Positions 33,611 through 42,564 of a stretch of 64,000 nucleotides of DNA are shown in pieces. The notes beneath the pieces are model-generated. The model was not told the DNA's origin. It saw nothing but the letters and a program-made list of their open reading frames with translations, and did no database searches. Every line of letters begins with the position of its first letter. The stretch's first letter is position 1. A program made the translations under genes and the position numbers. The stretch is from JBDRMV01 sp043825615 (lineage in GTDB: Bacteria; CG03): contig JBDRRS010000008.1 of NCBI GenBank assembly GCA_043825615.1, positions 1 to 64,000 on the forward strand, in the 5' to 3' direction.

Positions 33611-33767
33611 ATGGGATACAATTACAATGACCGTAACGGAGAACAAGAATATTTGCTGCTGCCGATTCTATTAGGGGGGGCTACCGGAAGAATATCTTGC
33701 GTGGTTCGTAACAGATGTGGTAAAGCAAATGGGTAAGAGTTCAGTGGACATAAATGAAAAAAGATAA
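33611..33767 (+). pseudogene. Frameshifted N-terminal fragment of a transposase
   Basis: After GGAGGAATAA the frame from 33611 reads MGYNYNDRNGEQEYLLLPIL, then is lost. One base out, from 33681, it continues LPEEYLAWFVTDVVKQMGKS. Joined at the G7 run (33674-33680) by removing one G, the two give the typical start of an IS1182-like/DUF772 transposase (LLLP..L..LPE..LAWFV.DVV). Nothing of the rest remains: the fragment runs into the ATG of the next kinase gene at 33754. The insertion sequence was therefore broken both by a homopolymer indel and by a deletion. Confidence 0.7.
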
Positions 33768-35337
33768 TAAAAAAGTTCTCATTATAGACGACGAAATTTC
33801 AATAACAAAACTTTGCAGGAGTATTATTAACGGTATGGGTCTGTTCTGCGATACAGCAGCTACGGCGGAAGAAGGTCTTAAGGCGCTCAAGAAAAACAGA
33901 TATTTGCTTATTTTACTGGATATGGACCTTCCTCTTATGAGCGGGATGGATATGCTGGAGAAAGTCAGGGTTCTTTATCCTAAAATACAGGTCGTCATTA
34001 TTACCGGCAAAGCGACCGTTGAAAATGCCGTTGAGGCGATGAAGAAAGGTGCCTGCGATTATGTAACAAAGCCCTTTGAAATTGACGAGCTCAGGATTCC
34101 CGTAAAGAGAGCGCTTGAAAAATACGAACTTATTGAGAAAATAGGCAGTTTGAAAAATACACTTTTCGTCTATGAAGTGGCGGCTGCGATGAGCGAAGTA
34201 ATGTCTCTGGATAAAATCCTGAAACTTATTTTCAAACAGTTGAGCAAAGCGATTGCCACCGACGGCGGTTCAATCGGAATATGGGAAGAGGATATGGGGG
34301 AACTCGTTATAAAGTATGCGGAGGGTTTGAATTGGGAAAGAGCTCTCGGCAAGCGGCTGAAACCGGGGGAAAGGGTTTGCGGCTATGCCGTAGAGAAAAA
34401 GAAACCCATTCTTGTAAACGGCGATATAAAGAAGGTTAAGAGATTTACGGGCATTAAGAAATTTGAGAAAATCAAAAGCGGGATGAGCATTCCAATGCTT
34501 GTTAGAGGGAAACTATTGGGGGTAATAAACCTGAAAAGAATAGAAATCAGCGAAAAATTTACGGCAGCCGACCTCAAAATCGGAACGATTTTTGCGGAGC
34601 AGGCGGCTTATGCCGTACAGAACGCTCTTGATTTTGAGAAGTTGAAGGAACTCGACGAATTAAAATCCGCTTTCATTACAAATGTTTCGCACGAACTCCG
34701 CACTCCGCTTATGGCGGTAAGTGGGGCGCTGGAGATGGAGGAGCGGCTGAGTGACGAGGCAAAAAAAGCAAAGATGAGAGACATATTCAAAAGGAATATT
34801 CTCAGGATGCAGCGGCTCGTAAAGGACTTGCTTGATTTTTCTAAAATGGAGAAGAAAACAGTTCTGATAATGAAAAGTTCCTGCGATTTTCCGGGAATTG
34901 TTAAAAATTCTGTTGAGTTGGCGAAGAATCTTGCATCCGGCAGGGGGATAGATATCGTTGTCCGGCAGGAAGCGTTGCCGAAAATCGCCTGTGATGCCGG
35001 GCGTATGGAGCAGGTGCTGATAAATCTGCTGAGCAATGCCATAAAATTTTCTCCCGAAAACTCCAAAGTGGAAATGGATATTGTGAAAGACGGGAGTTTT
35101 TTAAGATTTTCCGTGACCGATGCGGGCATCGGAATACCCGCGAAAGAGCAGGATAAAATTTTTGAAAGATTTTATCAGGTTAATAAGTCGCTTACCCGGG
35201 AAACGGGCAGTTGCGGTCTGGGTTTGTCAATTGTAAAACAGATTGTGGAACTTCACGGCGGGGAAATTTTTGTCGAGTCCCCGCCCGCGGGGAGAAAAAA
35301 AGGCGCCAGATTCATCATAAAAATTCCGGTGGAATAA
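33754..35337 (+). CDS. Receiver-GAF-histidine kinase, paralogue of the 31919 gene
   Basis: The protein is 527 residues, soluble. It has the domains receiver (IIDDEISI, Asp in LLDMDLPLMSG, KPF), GAF (about 140-295), HisKA with His313 in TNVSHELRTPL, and HATPase ending GLGLSIVKQIV. It has the same architecture as the gene at 31919. There is no Shine-Dalgarno; the ATG lies just after the transposase relic, whose promoter and leader may have been captured. The 71 nt at 35233-35303 are identical to 33386-33456. The output partner is unknown; the lone receiver at 39446 is a candidate. Confidence 0.92.
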   Translation: MKKDNKKVLIIDDEISITKLCRSIINGMGLFCDTAATAEEGLKALKKNRYLLILLDMDLPLMSGMDMLEKVRVLYPKIQVVIITGKATVENAVEAMKKGACDYVTKPFEIDELRIPVKRALEKYELIEKIGSLKNTLFVYEVAAAMSEVMSLDKILKLIFKQLSKAIATDGGSIGIWEEDMGELVIKYAEGLNWERALGKRLKPGERVCGYAVEKKKPILVNGDIKKVKRFTGIKKFEKIKSGMSIPMLVRGKLLGVINLKRIEISEKFTAADLKIGTIFAEQAAYAVQNALDFEKLKELDELKSAFITNVSHELRTPLMAVSGALEMEERLSDEAKKAKMRDIFKRNILRMQRLVKDLLDFSKMEKKTVLIMKSSCDFPGIVKNSVELAKNLASGRGIDIVVRQEALPKIACDAGRMEQVLINLLSNAIKFSPENSKVEMDIVKDGSFLRFSVTDAGIGIPAKEQDKIFERFYQVNKSLTRETGSCGLGLSIVKQIVELHGGEIFVESPPAGRKKGARFIIKIPVE

Positions 35338-35425
35338 TGGCTGCAATAAATGTGCCCCCTATCTTAAGAAAATCAAATGATGGTTGCTAATTTAAGCTGT
35401 GGATTGACAATTCGCGTTTCAAACA

Positions 35426-38400
35426 ATGAGCACGGATAGAAAAAAGTTTATTTCTGCCGCTTTAGCGCTTTGTTGCGTTTCAACTTCTTTTCTTTTTGCG
35501 TCCGCAATAATTACTGAGGATTCTTCGGATGATTTTAGTAACGGTGAGTTTAACCGTCTTGTAATTTCGGACGGAAAAATAAGATGCGGGAACAACTGGT
35601 CGGAATTGGACGGAACCCCGGGACCTCTCAGAGAATTTGATATAGCGGGAGAAGACCAGGCAGTTCTTTTCGGCGGGATTTCCTCCACGAGCGTTGATGC
35701 GGGTTTTTTTGAAAACAAAACGTATGTTTTTAATGTGGAAAGCGAGCGCTGGGAAGAGGCGGCGGTTTCTCCGGCGCCTTCGGCGAGAGTTTCATTCGCA
35801 ATGTCGGGTGACGGGAACGGGAATATCGTTCTTTTCGGCGGTTTTGACGGGGTGTACTGTGACGACACATGGATTTTTTCAACGACGGAAAAAACGTGGG
35901 AAAAAGTTAACTGCTCAACGTATCCTTCCGCCCGGATTAAAATGGATATGGCAAAATTAACGGACGGCACAGTGCTGCTTTTCGGCGGCTACAGGGCGGG
36001 CGGATATTTCAGCGATACCTGGAGTTTTGACACAACGGCGAAGGAATGGTCACTGCTTAACTCCACGGGGCCCTCTGCCCGCGCCGATTACGGCATTGCC
36101 GGCTGCGGGGACGGTAAGGTCGTTTTTTTCGGCGGCTCCGACGGGAGCGTTTTAGGAGATACATGGATTTTTGAGGGAGGGCTCTGGACGGATGTTTCAT
36201 CTCTGAACACGGCCATAAAAAAGAGAGAAGGACCGGAAATGACTTATGATACGGACATAAACAGGGTTATACTTTTCTCCGGCAAAAGAACGATTTTATC
36301 CCCTCCGCAATATCCTTCGAATATCTGGATATTTAATCCGCAGGACGACAAATGGAAGGAGATAACCGCTTTCGGCTTGTCTCCTTCCGGAAGAAAAAAC
36401 GGCGGCTTCTGTTATCTGAAAAATTACGGCAATATCCTTTTCGGCGGTGAAGACGACAATGGAATTTTTTCAGACCTCTGGAAATTTGTCATTTCATCCT
36501 CAGGCGCTTATGTTTCAAAGGTTTATGACACGGGCATTTCCGTCAATCCTGTCGAGTATAAAAATATTTCATGGGAGGGGGTGGGAAACATAAAATTTCA
36601 ACTTGCCGCCTCTACCGGCTTGTCATCGGGTTTTGTTTTTATGGGGCACGCGGGGGAAAACACTTTTTACGAGACCTCGGGTTCTTCAATTTCATTCCTG
36701 AACGGGAAAAGATTTGTAAAAGCAAAGTTATTTTTTGAATGCGAGCCGGAAAACGTCAATTCAAGATATCTTTCCGATTTTTCCGTCGGGTATAATCATA
36801 AGCCGGAACAGCCGTCTTACTTTGAACACTGGTCTTTTTTCCCGAAAGGGAGTTCTATTTCGGAGACAAAACCGATGTTCAAGTGGAAAAACTGCTTTGA
36901 TGCCGACAATGATGCCCACACTTATGAAATTCTTGTTTCAACGGCCGATGACTTCAGCGTTTTTTTCTCGTCGGCGGGAATTTTGGAACAGACGGGGTCG
37001 CCGGAGCGCTCTTTTTATATTTCCGAGGAAGTTCTTTCCGAGGGAAAGTATTTCTGGAAGGTCAGGGCAGGGGATGACTACGGTTATGGGGAATTTTCCG
37101 AAACATGGAATTTCTATATTGATACTTCGCCGCCTGCGGCGGTAACCGACTTAACGGCGGAAAAAATTGTAAATGAAAAAGGGACAATAAAACTTTCATG
37201 GACCGCGCCCGGCGATGACGGCGCTTCGGGAGACATTGTAAATGGGCTTTTCACAATCAAATATAAACCGATGCTGAATATCGGCGTTTGGGAAGCGGAA
37301 CTTTCCGAGATTGTCGTTTCAACTTCGGTGTCCCCCGGCGATAAAATGATTTACAAAATATCGGGTCTTCAGGACGGAACGAGTTATTTTTTTGCGGTCT
37401 GTTTTGAGGATGAGGCGTTTGAGGCAAATAAAAATCTCGGTGGAATTTCAAACAATGCTTTTGCATGGACCGATTCAGCGCCGTCCGTAAGCATAGCGGC
37501 GCCCGCTTTTTATGAAATATGGCGGGAAACCGGGACGATTAAATGGGAAAGCGCGGATGTAGATGCAGGGGATGAAATTTTTTCCGGCGTCTTTCTGTCA
37601 ACGAATAATGGAACCGGCTGGTTTCCTCTCGCGGAAAATCTGCCGACGACCACGACCCTATGGTTTTTTAATACTTTTGAGTGTGAAAATTCCACGACAT
37701 GTTTGGTAAAAATTACCGCCCGTGATACGGCGGGGCTTGAAACAGCGGAAATTTCACCTCTTTTTGAGATAAGAAACGAGAATTTTCCGCCGGAAGTCAA
37801 AGTTATGTATCCGTCGGAAGGACAAACCGTCGGAGGCGTTTTTGAGTTGAAATGGAGCATTTCCGACAGAAATTTAACCGATTCGCACACTGGTTTTGTG
37901 TATATTTCAACGGATAATCTCACATGGGAGAATCTTTCACAGTCGGACGAATCGGCGCTTTTAGTTAATTCAGTCCTGTATCAGGATAACACATATTTTT
38001 TTAAAATTCTCGTGCAGGATAACCGGAGCCCTCCTCTGGCGGACGAGGCCTCCGTTTCAGCTTATCTGCGGAATGAGAATCATCCACCGGCGAGTTTTTC
38101 GCTGTTAGAGCCGGAAGACGAGAGTATCGTAAATTTTGAAAATATTACGTTCCGGTGGGAAGAGGCGCAGGACTTTGACGGTGACGATGTCTCCTACGTC
38201 TTTTGTTATTCGACGGATTCCGTGTTTTGTTCTTCTTCAGTCATTAAAACGGCGGATAATTTTCTGGAATTGAATCTTGAAGATACTACGGAATATTTCT
38301 GGAAGGTTCAGGCGCTGGACTCAAAAGGTTCCGCGCGCGACAGCGAAGAAGGATTCTCTTTTTTTATAAAAACGGGCAGTTTGACTGTTGTCGGCATTTA

Positions 38401-39418
38401 CCCGCAGGACGGCGGTTATGCCGAAAATGTAACGGTTGTGACTGTAACTTTCAACCGCTCTTTGCAGGCGCAAAGCGTTAAAGCGGATAACGTCGGGGTT
38501 TTTGAAAAAGGCGCGGAAATTTCCGCGGTGGTGACGCAGTCAGGCGGGTATAAAATTCATATAACCGCTGTTTTTACGCCCTCGAAAGAATACACCATCT
38601 GTCTTTCGGAGAACATAAAGGACGCCGACGGCAACCCTCTCACGGGGCAGAAGGATTTCGGTTTCAAAACCCTGCTTTCCGCTTATACCGCAGGGACGCT
38701 GGAATTTCCGGATGAAAACATTACGGTCGGGTTTTCGTCAGGTTCTGCGGGTGAACCCTGCTTTGTCAGCATTGAGCGGGATTATACGGACGGTGCGCCG
38801 GCAAGAAATATTCTTGAGAAAAGCCGCTCGGCAAAATTTATAAATGACTTTTGTCTTCAGATAAAAGCGCTGGATTCGGCTGAGAATCCGGTTCAACTCG
38901 CAGACGTTCTGGAGATAAATTTCGGACTAAACGCGGCCTCGGGCTTTGTGGGTAGAATTCCCGCGGAAAAGATATTTGTTCTGGAATACCGCAGCGACGG
39001 AGCTGATTCCGCCGTCCTTGTCAGCCGCCCATTCGTCGCGACCGGCGGAAGATGGGAAAAATGCGGCCAGGTCAATGAAGGCACAAGTATAAAAATTTTT
39101 ACGAAGGACCTGAAGCCGTTTGCCCTTGCAGGGGTGAAACCCGCAAACAGCGGTTTTGCCAGTTTGAAGAATTACCCGAACCCTTTCAGTAAAACGACGG
39201 CGATATGGTTTGATAATCCGCAGAGCAGCGTTGTTACAATGAAGGTTTTTGCCCTTACGGGCGAAGAGGTCTTTTCAAAAAATTATCCTGCGGCCGGGAT
39301 GCCGATTGAATGGGACGGAAAAGATAATGCGGCAAACGACCTTCCGGACGGGATGTATGTTTTGTTTCTTGAAACGGCGGGGAACTCGCAGAAGAAACTT
39401 GTAGGTATTTTAAGATAA
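35426..39418 (+). CDS. Secreted Kelch/FN3 protein with YPNPF-type sorting domain
   Basis: The protein is 1330 residues. A signal peptide is clear (basic start, then ISAALALCCVSTSFLFASA). Residues about 50-340 hold five or six Kelch motifs (VLFGGFDGVYCDDTWIF and relatives), predicted to form a beta-propeller. Several FN3/Ig-like modules follow (DTSPPAAVTDLTA, ENHPPASFSLLEPED), then a Big-like domain (YPQDGGYAENVTVV), and the C-terminal domain LKNYPNPFSKTTAIWF ending in a basic tail, the FlgD-like/T9SS type A sorting pattern shared with the giant protein at 2-12004. It is probably exported to the cell surface. The ATG lacks a clear Shine-Dalgarno. Confidence 0.9.
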   Translation: MSTDRKKFISAALALCCVSTSFLFASAIITEDSSDDFSNGEFNRLVISDGKIRCGNNWSELDGTPGPLREFDIAGEDQAVLFGGISSTSVDAGFFENKTYVFNVESERWEEAAVSPAPSARVSFAMSGDGNGNIVLFGGFDGVYCDDTWIFSTTEKTWEKVNCSTYPSARIKMDMAKLTDGTVLLFGGYRAGGYFSDTWSFDTTAKEWSLLNSTGPSARADYGIAGCGDGKVVFFGGSDGSVLGDTWIFEGGLWTDVSSLNTAIKKREGPEMTYDTDINRVILFSGKRTILSPPQYPSNIWIFNPQDDKWKEITAFGLSPSGRKNGGFCYLKNYGNILFGGEDDNGIFSDLWKFVISSSGAYVSKVYDTGISVNPVEYKNISWEGVGNIKFQLAASTGLSSGFVFMGHAGENTFYETSGSSISFLNGKRFVKAKLFFECEPENVNSRYLSDFSVGYNHKPEQPSYFEHWSFFPKGSSISETKPMFKWKNCFDADNDAHTYEILVSTADDFSVFFSSAGILEQTGSPERSFYISEEVLSEGKYFWKVRAGDDYGYGEFSETWNFYIDTSPPAAVTDLTAEKIVNEKGTIKLSWTAPGDDGASGDIVNGLFTIKYKPMLNIGVWEAELSEIVVSTSVSPGDKMIYKISGLQDGTSYFFAVCFEDEAFEANKNLGGISNNAFAWTDSAPSVSIAAPAFYEIWRETGTIKWESADVDAGDEIFSGVFLSTNNGTGWFPLAENLPTTTTLWFFNTFECENSTTCLVKITARDTAGLETAEISPLFEIRNENFPPEVKVMYPSEGQTVGGVFELKWSISDRNLTDSHTGFVYISTDNLTWENLSQSDESALLVNSVLYQDNTYFFKILVQDNRSPPLADEASVSAYLRNENHPPASFSLLEPEDESIVNFENITFRWEEAQDFDGDDVSYVFCYSTDSVFCSSSVIKTADNFLELNLEDTTEYFWKVQALDSKGSARDSEEGFSFFIKTGSLTVVGIYPQDGGYAENVTVVTVTFNRSLQAQSVKADNVGVFEKGAEISAVVTQSGGYKIHITAVFTPSKEYTICLSENIKDADGNPLTGQKDFGFKTLLSAYTAGTLEFPDENITVGFSSGSAGEPCFVSIERDYTDGAPARNILEKSRSAKFINDFCLQIKALDSAENPVQLADVLEINFGLNAASGFVGRIPAEKIFVLEYRSDGADSAVLVSRPFVATGGRWEKCGQVNEGTSIKIFTKDLKPFALAGVKPANSGFASLKNYPNPFSKTTAIWFDNPQSSVVTMKVFALTGEEVFSKNYPAAGMPIEWDGKDNAANDLPDGMYVLFLETAGNSQKKLVGILR

Positions 39419-39445
39419 AAAATACCTGCCGGCATAGGGGGGAAG

Positions 39446-39814
39446 ATGAAAAAAGTTCTCGTTATTGACGACGAGCAGGACATTGTTGAGGTTATCAGGT
39501 TTGCTTTGCAGGAAGAGGGTTTTGAAACGGCATTTGCGCTGGACGGCGCAGCCGGTCTTAAGAAAGTTGAAGAATTCAGGCCCGGCGTCATTATTCTGGA
39601 TATAATAATGGAAAAGATGGACGGCGTAACGTTTGTAAAGCGGTTAAAAAAGGACATCCCTGTAATCGTGATAAGCGCCTGCGACAGTAAGACAAGAGAA
39701 AGGGTGGAAAAGGAAATTAAGGTAAACAATTGGCTCGAGAAACCTTTTGAAATCAAAACCCTGCTTGATGAAGTAAAAAGACAATTAAACGGGGCCGCCG
39801 GCCTGCTGAGGTGA
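39446..39814 (+). CDS. Stand-alone response-regulator receiver (CheY-like)
   Basis: The 122-residue protein has a receiver domain only, with the acidic pair in VIDDEQD, phospho-acceptor Asp in VIILDIIMEKMDG, the conserved Ser/Thr in VISACDS and Lys in EKPFE. There is no output domain. The Shine-Dalgarno GGGGGGAAG is strong. It is followed 7 nt later by the PorV-like gene, so it may belong functionally to either the upstream kinases or the envelope pair downstream. Confidence 0.92.
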   Translation: MKKVLVIDDEQDIVEVIRFALQEEGFETAFALDGAAGLKKVEEFRPGVIILDIIMEKMDGVTFVKRLKKDIPVIVISACDSKTRERVEKEIKVNNWLEKPFEIKTLLDEVKRQLNGAAGLLR

Positions 39815-39821
39815 TTAATTG

Positions 39822-41276
39822 ATGGATAGGATAAATGTCAAGTTGCGAAAATTAAAAATATCAGTGAATTGCATTCCTGGTTTTCTTGGTATTTTAATTA
39901 CCGGAGTTTACCCCGTTTTTCGCGGGGCCCCCATTTTTGCTTTTACAACGGCGGAGAATTTGTATTCCATAGCCGATGCCCGCGCCCAGGGGCTTTCAAG
40001 AGCGCCTCTTGAAAATCCGGCTTTTTCAAAAGCGGAATTTCTCCGGTTCAGTTCGGGAGAACTCTACTGGAACACGCCCTTCCAGAAAGTGCAGTTTATG
40101 AAGCCGGGGAAGATTTCGCTGGGTGTGGACATTTCTCATTTTAAGACAAAGGCATCGGATGCCTGCGATGAGTTAGGGGATTACGGAAGTTTTTACCAGG
40201 AAGAGACGCTTATAAAATTTTCCGCCGCAAAAAGAATTAAAAAACTTGCCTTTGATTTATCTTTTAATTTTATCAACCAGTCAATTTACAATTCCGAAAG
40301 TGCGGCTTACTCGGGCGGCTGCGGTTTGTCTTTTGCTCCGTTCGGAGACAAAATTGTCTCGGAGCAGGAAAGAATTATGCCGCTTTTTACGGGAATTTCT
40401 TTCCAGAATATTCTGTCTTCGCCTCTGGAGGCGGGGAGCGTTCCGGAGAACTTGCCGAAGAATCTTCACCTGTTTCTCGAGTCAAATATCCTGTCGGGGA
40501 AAATTTCTCTTTATTTCAGAAGGAGCGTTATGGATGTTTCCGAAAGAAAAGAGAAAAGGATTTTTTCGGGCGTTGAATTAAAACCTTTCCGCGAAATAAT
40601 TATAAGAGCCGGAAAGAACGATTTCGAGACCTCTTACGGTTTGGGCCTTAACATAGGGAGAGTAAATCTTGATTTTGCAAGTTCCGTCTCCGGGTGGGAC
40701 AACCGTTTCGTTGCGAGCGTGTCTTTTGATTTTTCGTACGTGGGAGAAATATCCGAAGGCATAATAAAGGAAAAAAACAGGGAAATCAGCGCGTTGAAGA
40801 AAGAAGTAAAAGATGCGAAAGAAACGCCGGATGCCGTCACCGCTCAGGAGCGGGACTGGCTGATAAAAATGATTTCAAAAACGCTTAACGAAATGAAAAT
40901 GAAAAATTTCGCAGGCGCGCTTACGACCATAAAAGATATTTTAGGCAGATATAAGTATGAAGTAAACGGGGCCGCCGCCAAAATTTCCAAAGAGGAAGCG
41001 AAGAAACTGATTGTTAAAGCGCGAGATCTTATGGATGAGAGAAAATACGATAAAGCGAAGGAATGTATTATGACGGTTCTCAATGTAATTCAGGGGGATT
41101 CGGTTGCGGAAGAAATAAGTCATCTCGTTGACGCGTACATACAGATTGAAAAGGGGGAGTATCTTCTCGCAAAGGCAATTCTTGCCGAGGGCCTTATATT
41201 GAAACCCGACAGTGATAAAATTTTAATTCTTTTGAACAGGGTTCAAAAATTTATGGAGGTGACAATAGAAAAATGA
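39822..41276 (+). CDS. PorV-like outer-membrane barrel with C-terminal TPR region
   Basis: The protein is 484 residues. After an N-terminal export signal (hydrophobic FLGILITGVYPVF), residues about 45-300 resemble PorV/UPF0164-type outer-membrane beta-barrels: SIADARAQGLSRAPLENPAF, alternating amphipathic strands and GLGLNIGRVNLDFA. Then come a short coiled coil (EKNREISALKKEVKDAKE) and TPR-like helices to the end. PorV acts in T9SS secretion in Bacteroidetes; in other phyla such proteins are of unknown function. The ATG lies 7 nt after GAGGTGA and the stop overlaps the next gene. Confidence 0.75.
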   Translation: MDRINVKLRKLKISVNCIPGFLGILITGVYPVFRGAPIFAFTTAENLYSIADARAQGLSRAPLENPAFSKAEFLRFSSGELYWNTPFQKVQFMKPGKISLGVDISHFKTKASDACDELGDYGSFYQEETLIKFSAAKRIKKLAFDLSFNFINQSIYNSESAAYSGGCGLSFAPFGDKIVSEQERIMPLFTGISFQNILSSPLEAGSVPENLPKNLHLFLESNILSGKISLYFRRSVMDVSERKEKRIFSGVELKPFREIIIRAGKNDFETSYGLGLNIGRVNLDFASSVSGWDNRFVASVSFDFSYVGEISEGIIKEKNREISALKKEVKDAKETPDAVTAQERDWLIKMISKTLNEMKMKNFAGALTTIKDILGRYKYEVNGAAAKISKEEAKKLIVKARDLMDERKYDKAKECIMTVLNVIQGDSVAEEISHLVDAYIQIEKGEYLLAKAILAEGLILKPDSDKILILLNRVQKFMEVTIEK

Positions 41277-42439
41277 AACGGGAAATTTGTGTTATTTTTT
41301 TGATTTGCTGTTTGACCGGTTCTTTAAAGGGTGACTCTCCTCAGGATGACTCTTTCAAAAGGGGCTCCGCCGAGTATATCTCGGGGAATCTTGAAGAGGC
41401 ATTGATTTATATTTATAAAGCGTACAAGCAGGAGCCGCAGAATGAGAAAGTTAAACAACTGCTGAGTGAGATATATGTGGAACTGTCGGCGAAATATCTG
41501 ACCGAGGGCAATTATGTGGATGCGTCAAAGTATCTTGCCGAGGCGGAAAACCTTAATTACAGCAGGAAAAAAACGGGCAATCTCAGAAAGGCAATCGAAA
41601 AAATGAAAGAACCGGCAAAGCGCCCTCCGGTAGAAACCAGAGAGACAAGCGGAAAAGAAAAGAAACCCTCTGCCGCGCCGCCGCAGGTTGCTGCTCGAAA
41701 GCCCCAGAAAAAATCTGCAGTGGGTATTATCAGGGAAAAAATCGTTGAGTACCAGCCGTTTGTGATTGAAAAGAAACTGCCGGTCAATGCCGCCGTCTTC
41801 GCCGGCATTTCGGCCGGCGTCCTGATAATTATTTCTCTGATAATATTTTATTTTAAACGAGCCATGAAAATTAATGAAGTCAAAACAAAGGAATTTTTGG
41901 AGGTCAAAGCAAGAGAGGATAAAATACTGAAAGGGCAGGTTAGCAATCTTCAAAATTCAGCGGATAAGTTAAAAGAAGATCTTGAACGGGAGAAACGGAG
42001 GAAGTTTGAAATTACCAAAAATATGGTGGACGAGAAAAAAAGATTTGCGGATGAAAAAACGTATGAAAAAATCTCAAACAAGATTGATGAGGTAAAAAAA
42101 GCAATTAAAAAGAAACCCGCCGCGCCGGAACCGATTCCCGTTGAGAGTTTTCTTTCGGAATATACGGATATTCCCACAACTTCCGAACAATTAGGGGATA
42201 TGCTCGGGTTTGCCTCTCCGGATAACAGGAGCCAGATTTTCTGGGGCCTCGGCAACAAGACGGACATAAGGGCGGTTGAAATTCTTGAAAGTTTTATGGG
42301 GCAATCATCAGGGGAAGAATACAGGGAAATTCTCAAATCCCTGAAAAAAATAGCGGTCCGGCCGGGCTCCTCGCCGCCTATAAAGTTAAAGATTGAGAAA
42401 ATTTTTTCCGCTCAGCGCCGGAAAGGCATAATCATATAA
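41273..42439 (+). CDS. Membrane-anchored TPR/coiled-coil protein of unknown function
   Basis: The protein is 388 residues. An N-terminal signal (VIFLICCLTGSLKG) is followed by a TPR-like helical region (about 25-120), a Pro/Lys-rich linker, a transmembrane helix near 175-195 (AGVLIIISLIIFYFKRAM), and a long charged coiled coil (about 210-270). It ends in a helical C-terminal domain carrying FLSEYTDIPTTSEQLG. I do not recognise a family. The topology suggests a periplasmic TPR and a cytosolic coiled coil. Its 4-nt overlap with the barrel gene suggests an envelope complex spanning both membranes. Confidence 0.75.
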   Translation: MKREICVIFLICCLTGSLKGDSPQDDSFKRGSAEYISGNLEEALIYIYKAYKQEPQNEKVKQLLSEIYVELSAKYLTEGNYVDASKYLAEAENLNYSRKKTGNLRKAIEKMKEPAKRPPVETRETSGKEKKPSAAPPQVAARKPQKKSAVGIIREKIVEYQPFVIEKKLPVNAAVFAGISAGVLIIISLIIFYFKRAMKINEVKTKEFLEVKAREDKILKGQVSNLQNSADKLKEDLEREKRRKFEITKNMVDEKKRFADEKTYEKISNKIDEVKKAIKKKPAAPEPIPVESFLSEYTDIPTTSEQLGDMLGFASPDNRSQIFWGLGNKTDIRAVEILESFMGQSSGEEYREILKSLKKIAVRPGSSPPIKLKIEKIFSAQRRKGIII

Positions 42440-42490
42440 GGAAATAGGGGACGGTTTCTTTTTCCGACACACGCTTCCCCGTTGGAAACA

Positions 42491-42511
42491 TGCCGCGTAA
42501 CTTCCGCGGCA
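42491..42511 (+). terminator. Strong hairpin in the gap before the microcompartment locus
   Basis: TGCCGCG (42491-42497) pairs perfectly with CGCGGCA (42505-42511) around a 7-nt loop. CCCCG near 42476 and CGGGG near 42526 can extend the structure. There is no T tract, so it may be a Rho-type end or a leader structure instead of an intrinsic terminator. Confidence 0.4.
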
Positions 42512-42530
42512 GGGTTACATGGCAGCGGGG

Positions 42531-42559
42531 TTGACATGATTTTTTCTTTTTGGTAAAAA
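42531..42559 (+). promoter_or_regulatory. Putative promoter of the BMC locus
   Basis: TTGACA at 42531-42536 is followed after exactly 17 nt by TAAAAA at 42554-42559. The predicted start of transcription falls at about 42566, on the ATG at 42565, implying a leaderless message or use of the downstream ATG at 42709. It is the only promoter-like sequence I see before the BMC genes. Confidence 0.45.
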
Positions 42560-42564
42560 AGTGT

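Noticed and set aside
35404..35432. TTGACA upstream of the Kelch/FN3 gene as a promoter
   Set aside because: The matching -10 position falls inside the coding start and reads GAGCAC, so no promoter can be supported.
42440..42530. Possible riboswitch before the BMC locus
   Set aside because: Only simple hairpins are visible and no conserved cobalamin, TPP or other riboswitch core could be recognised.
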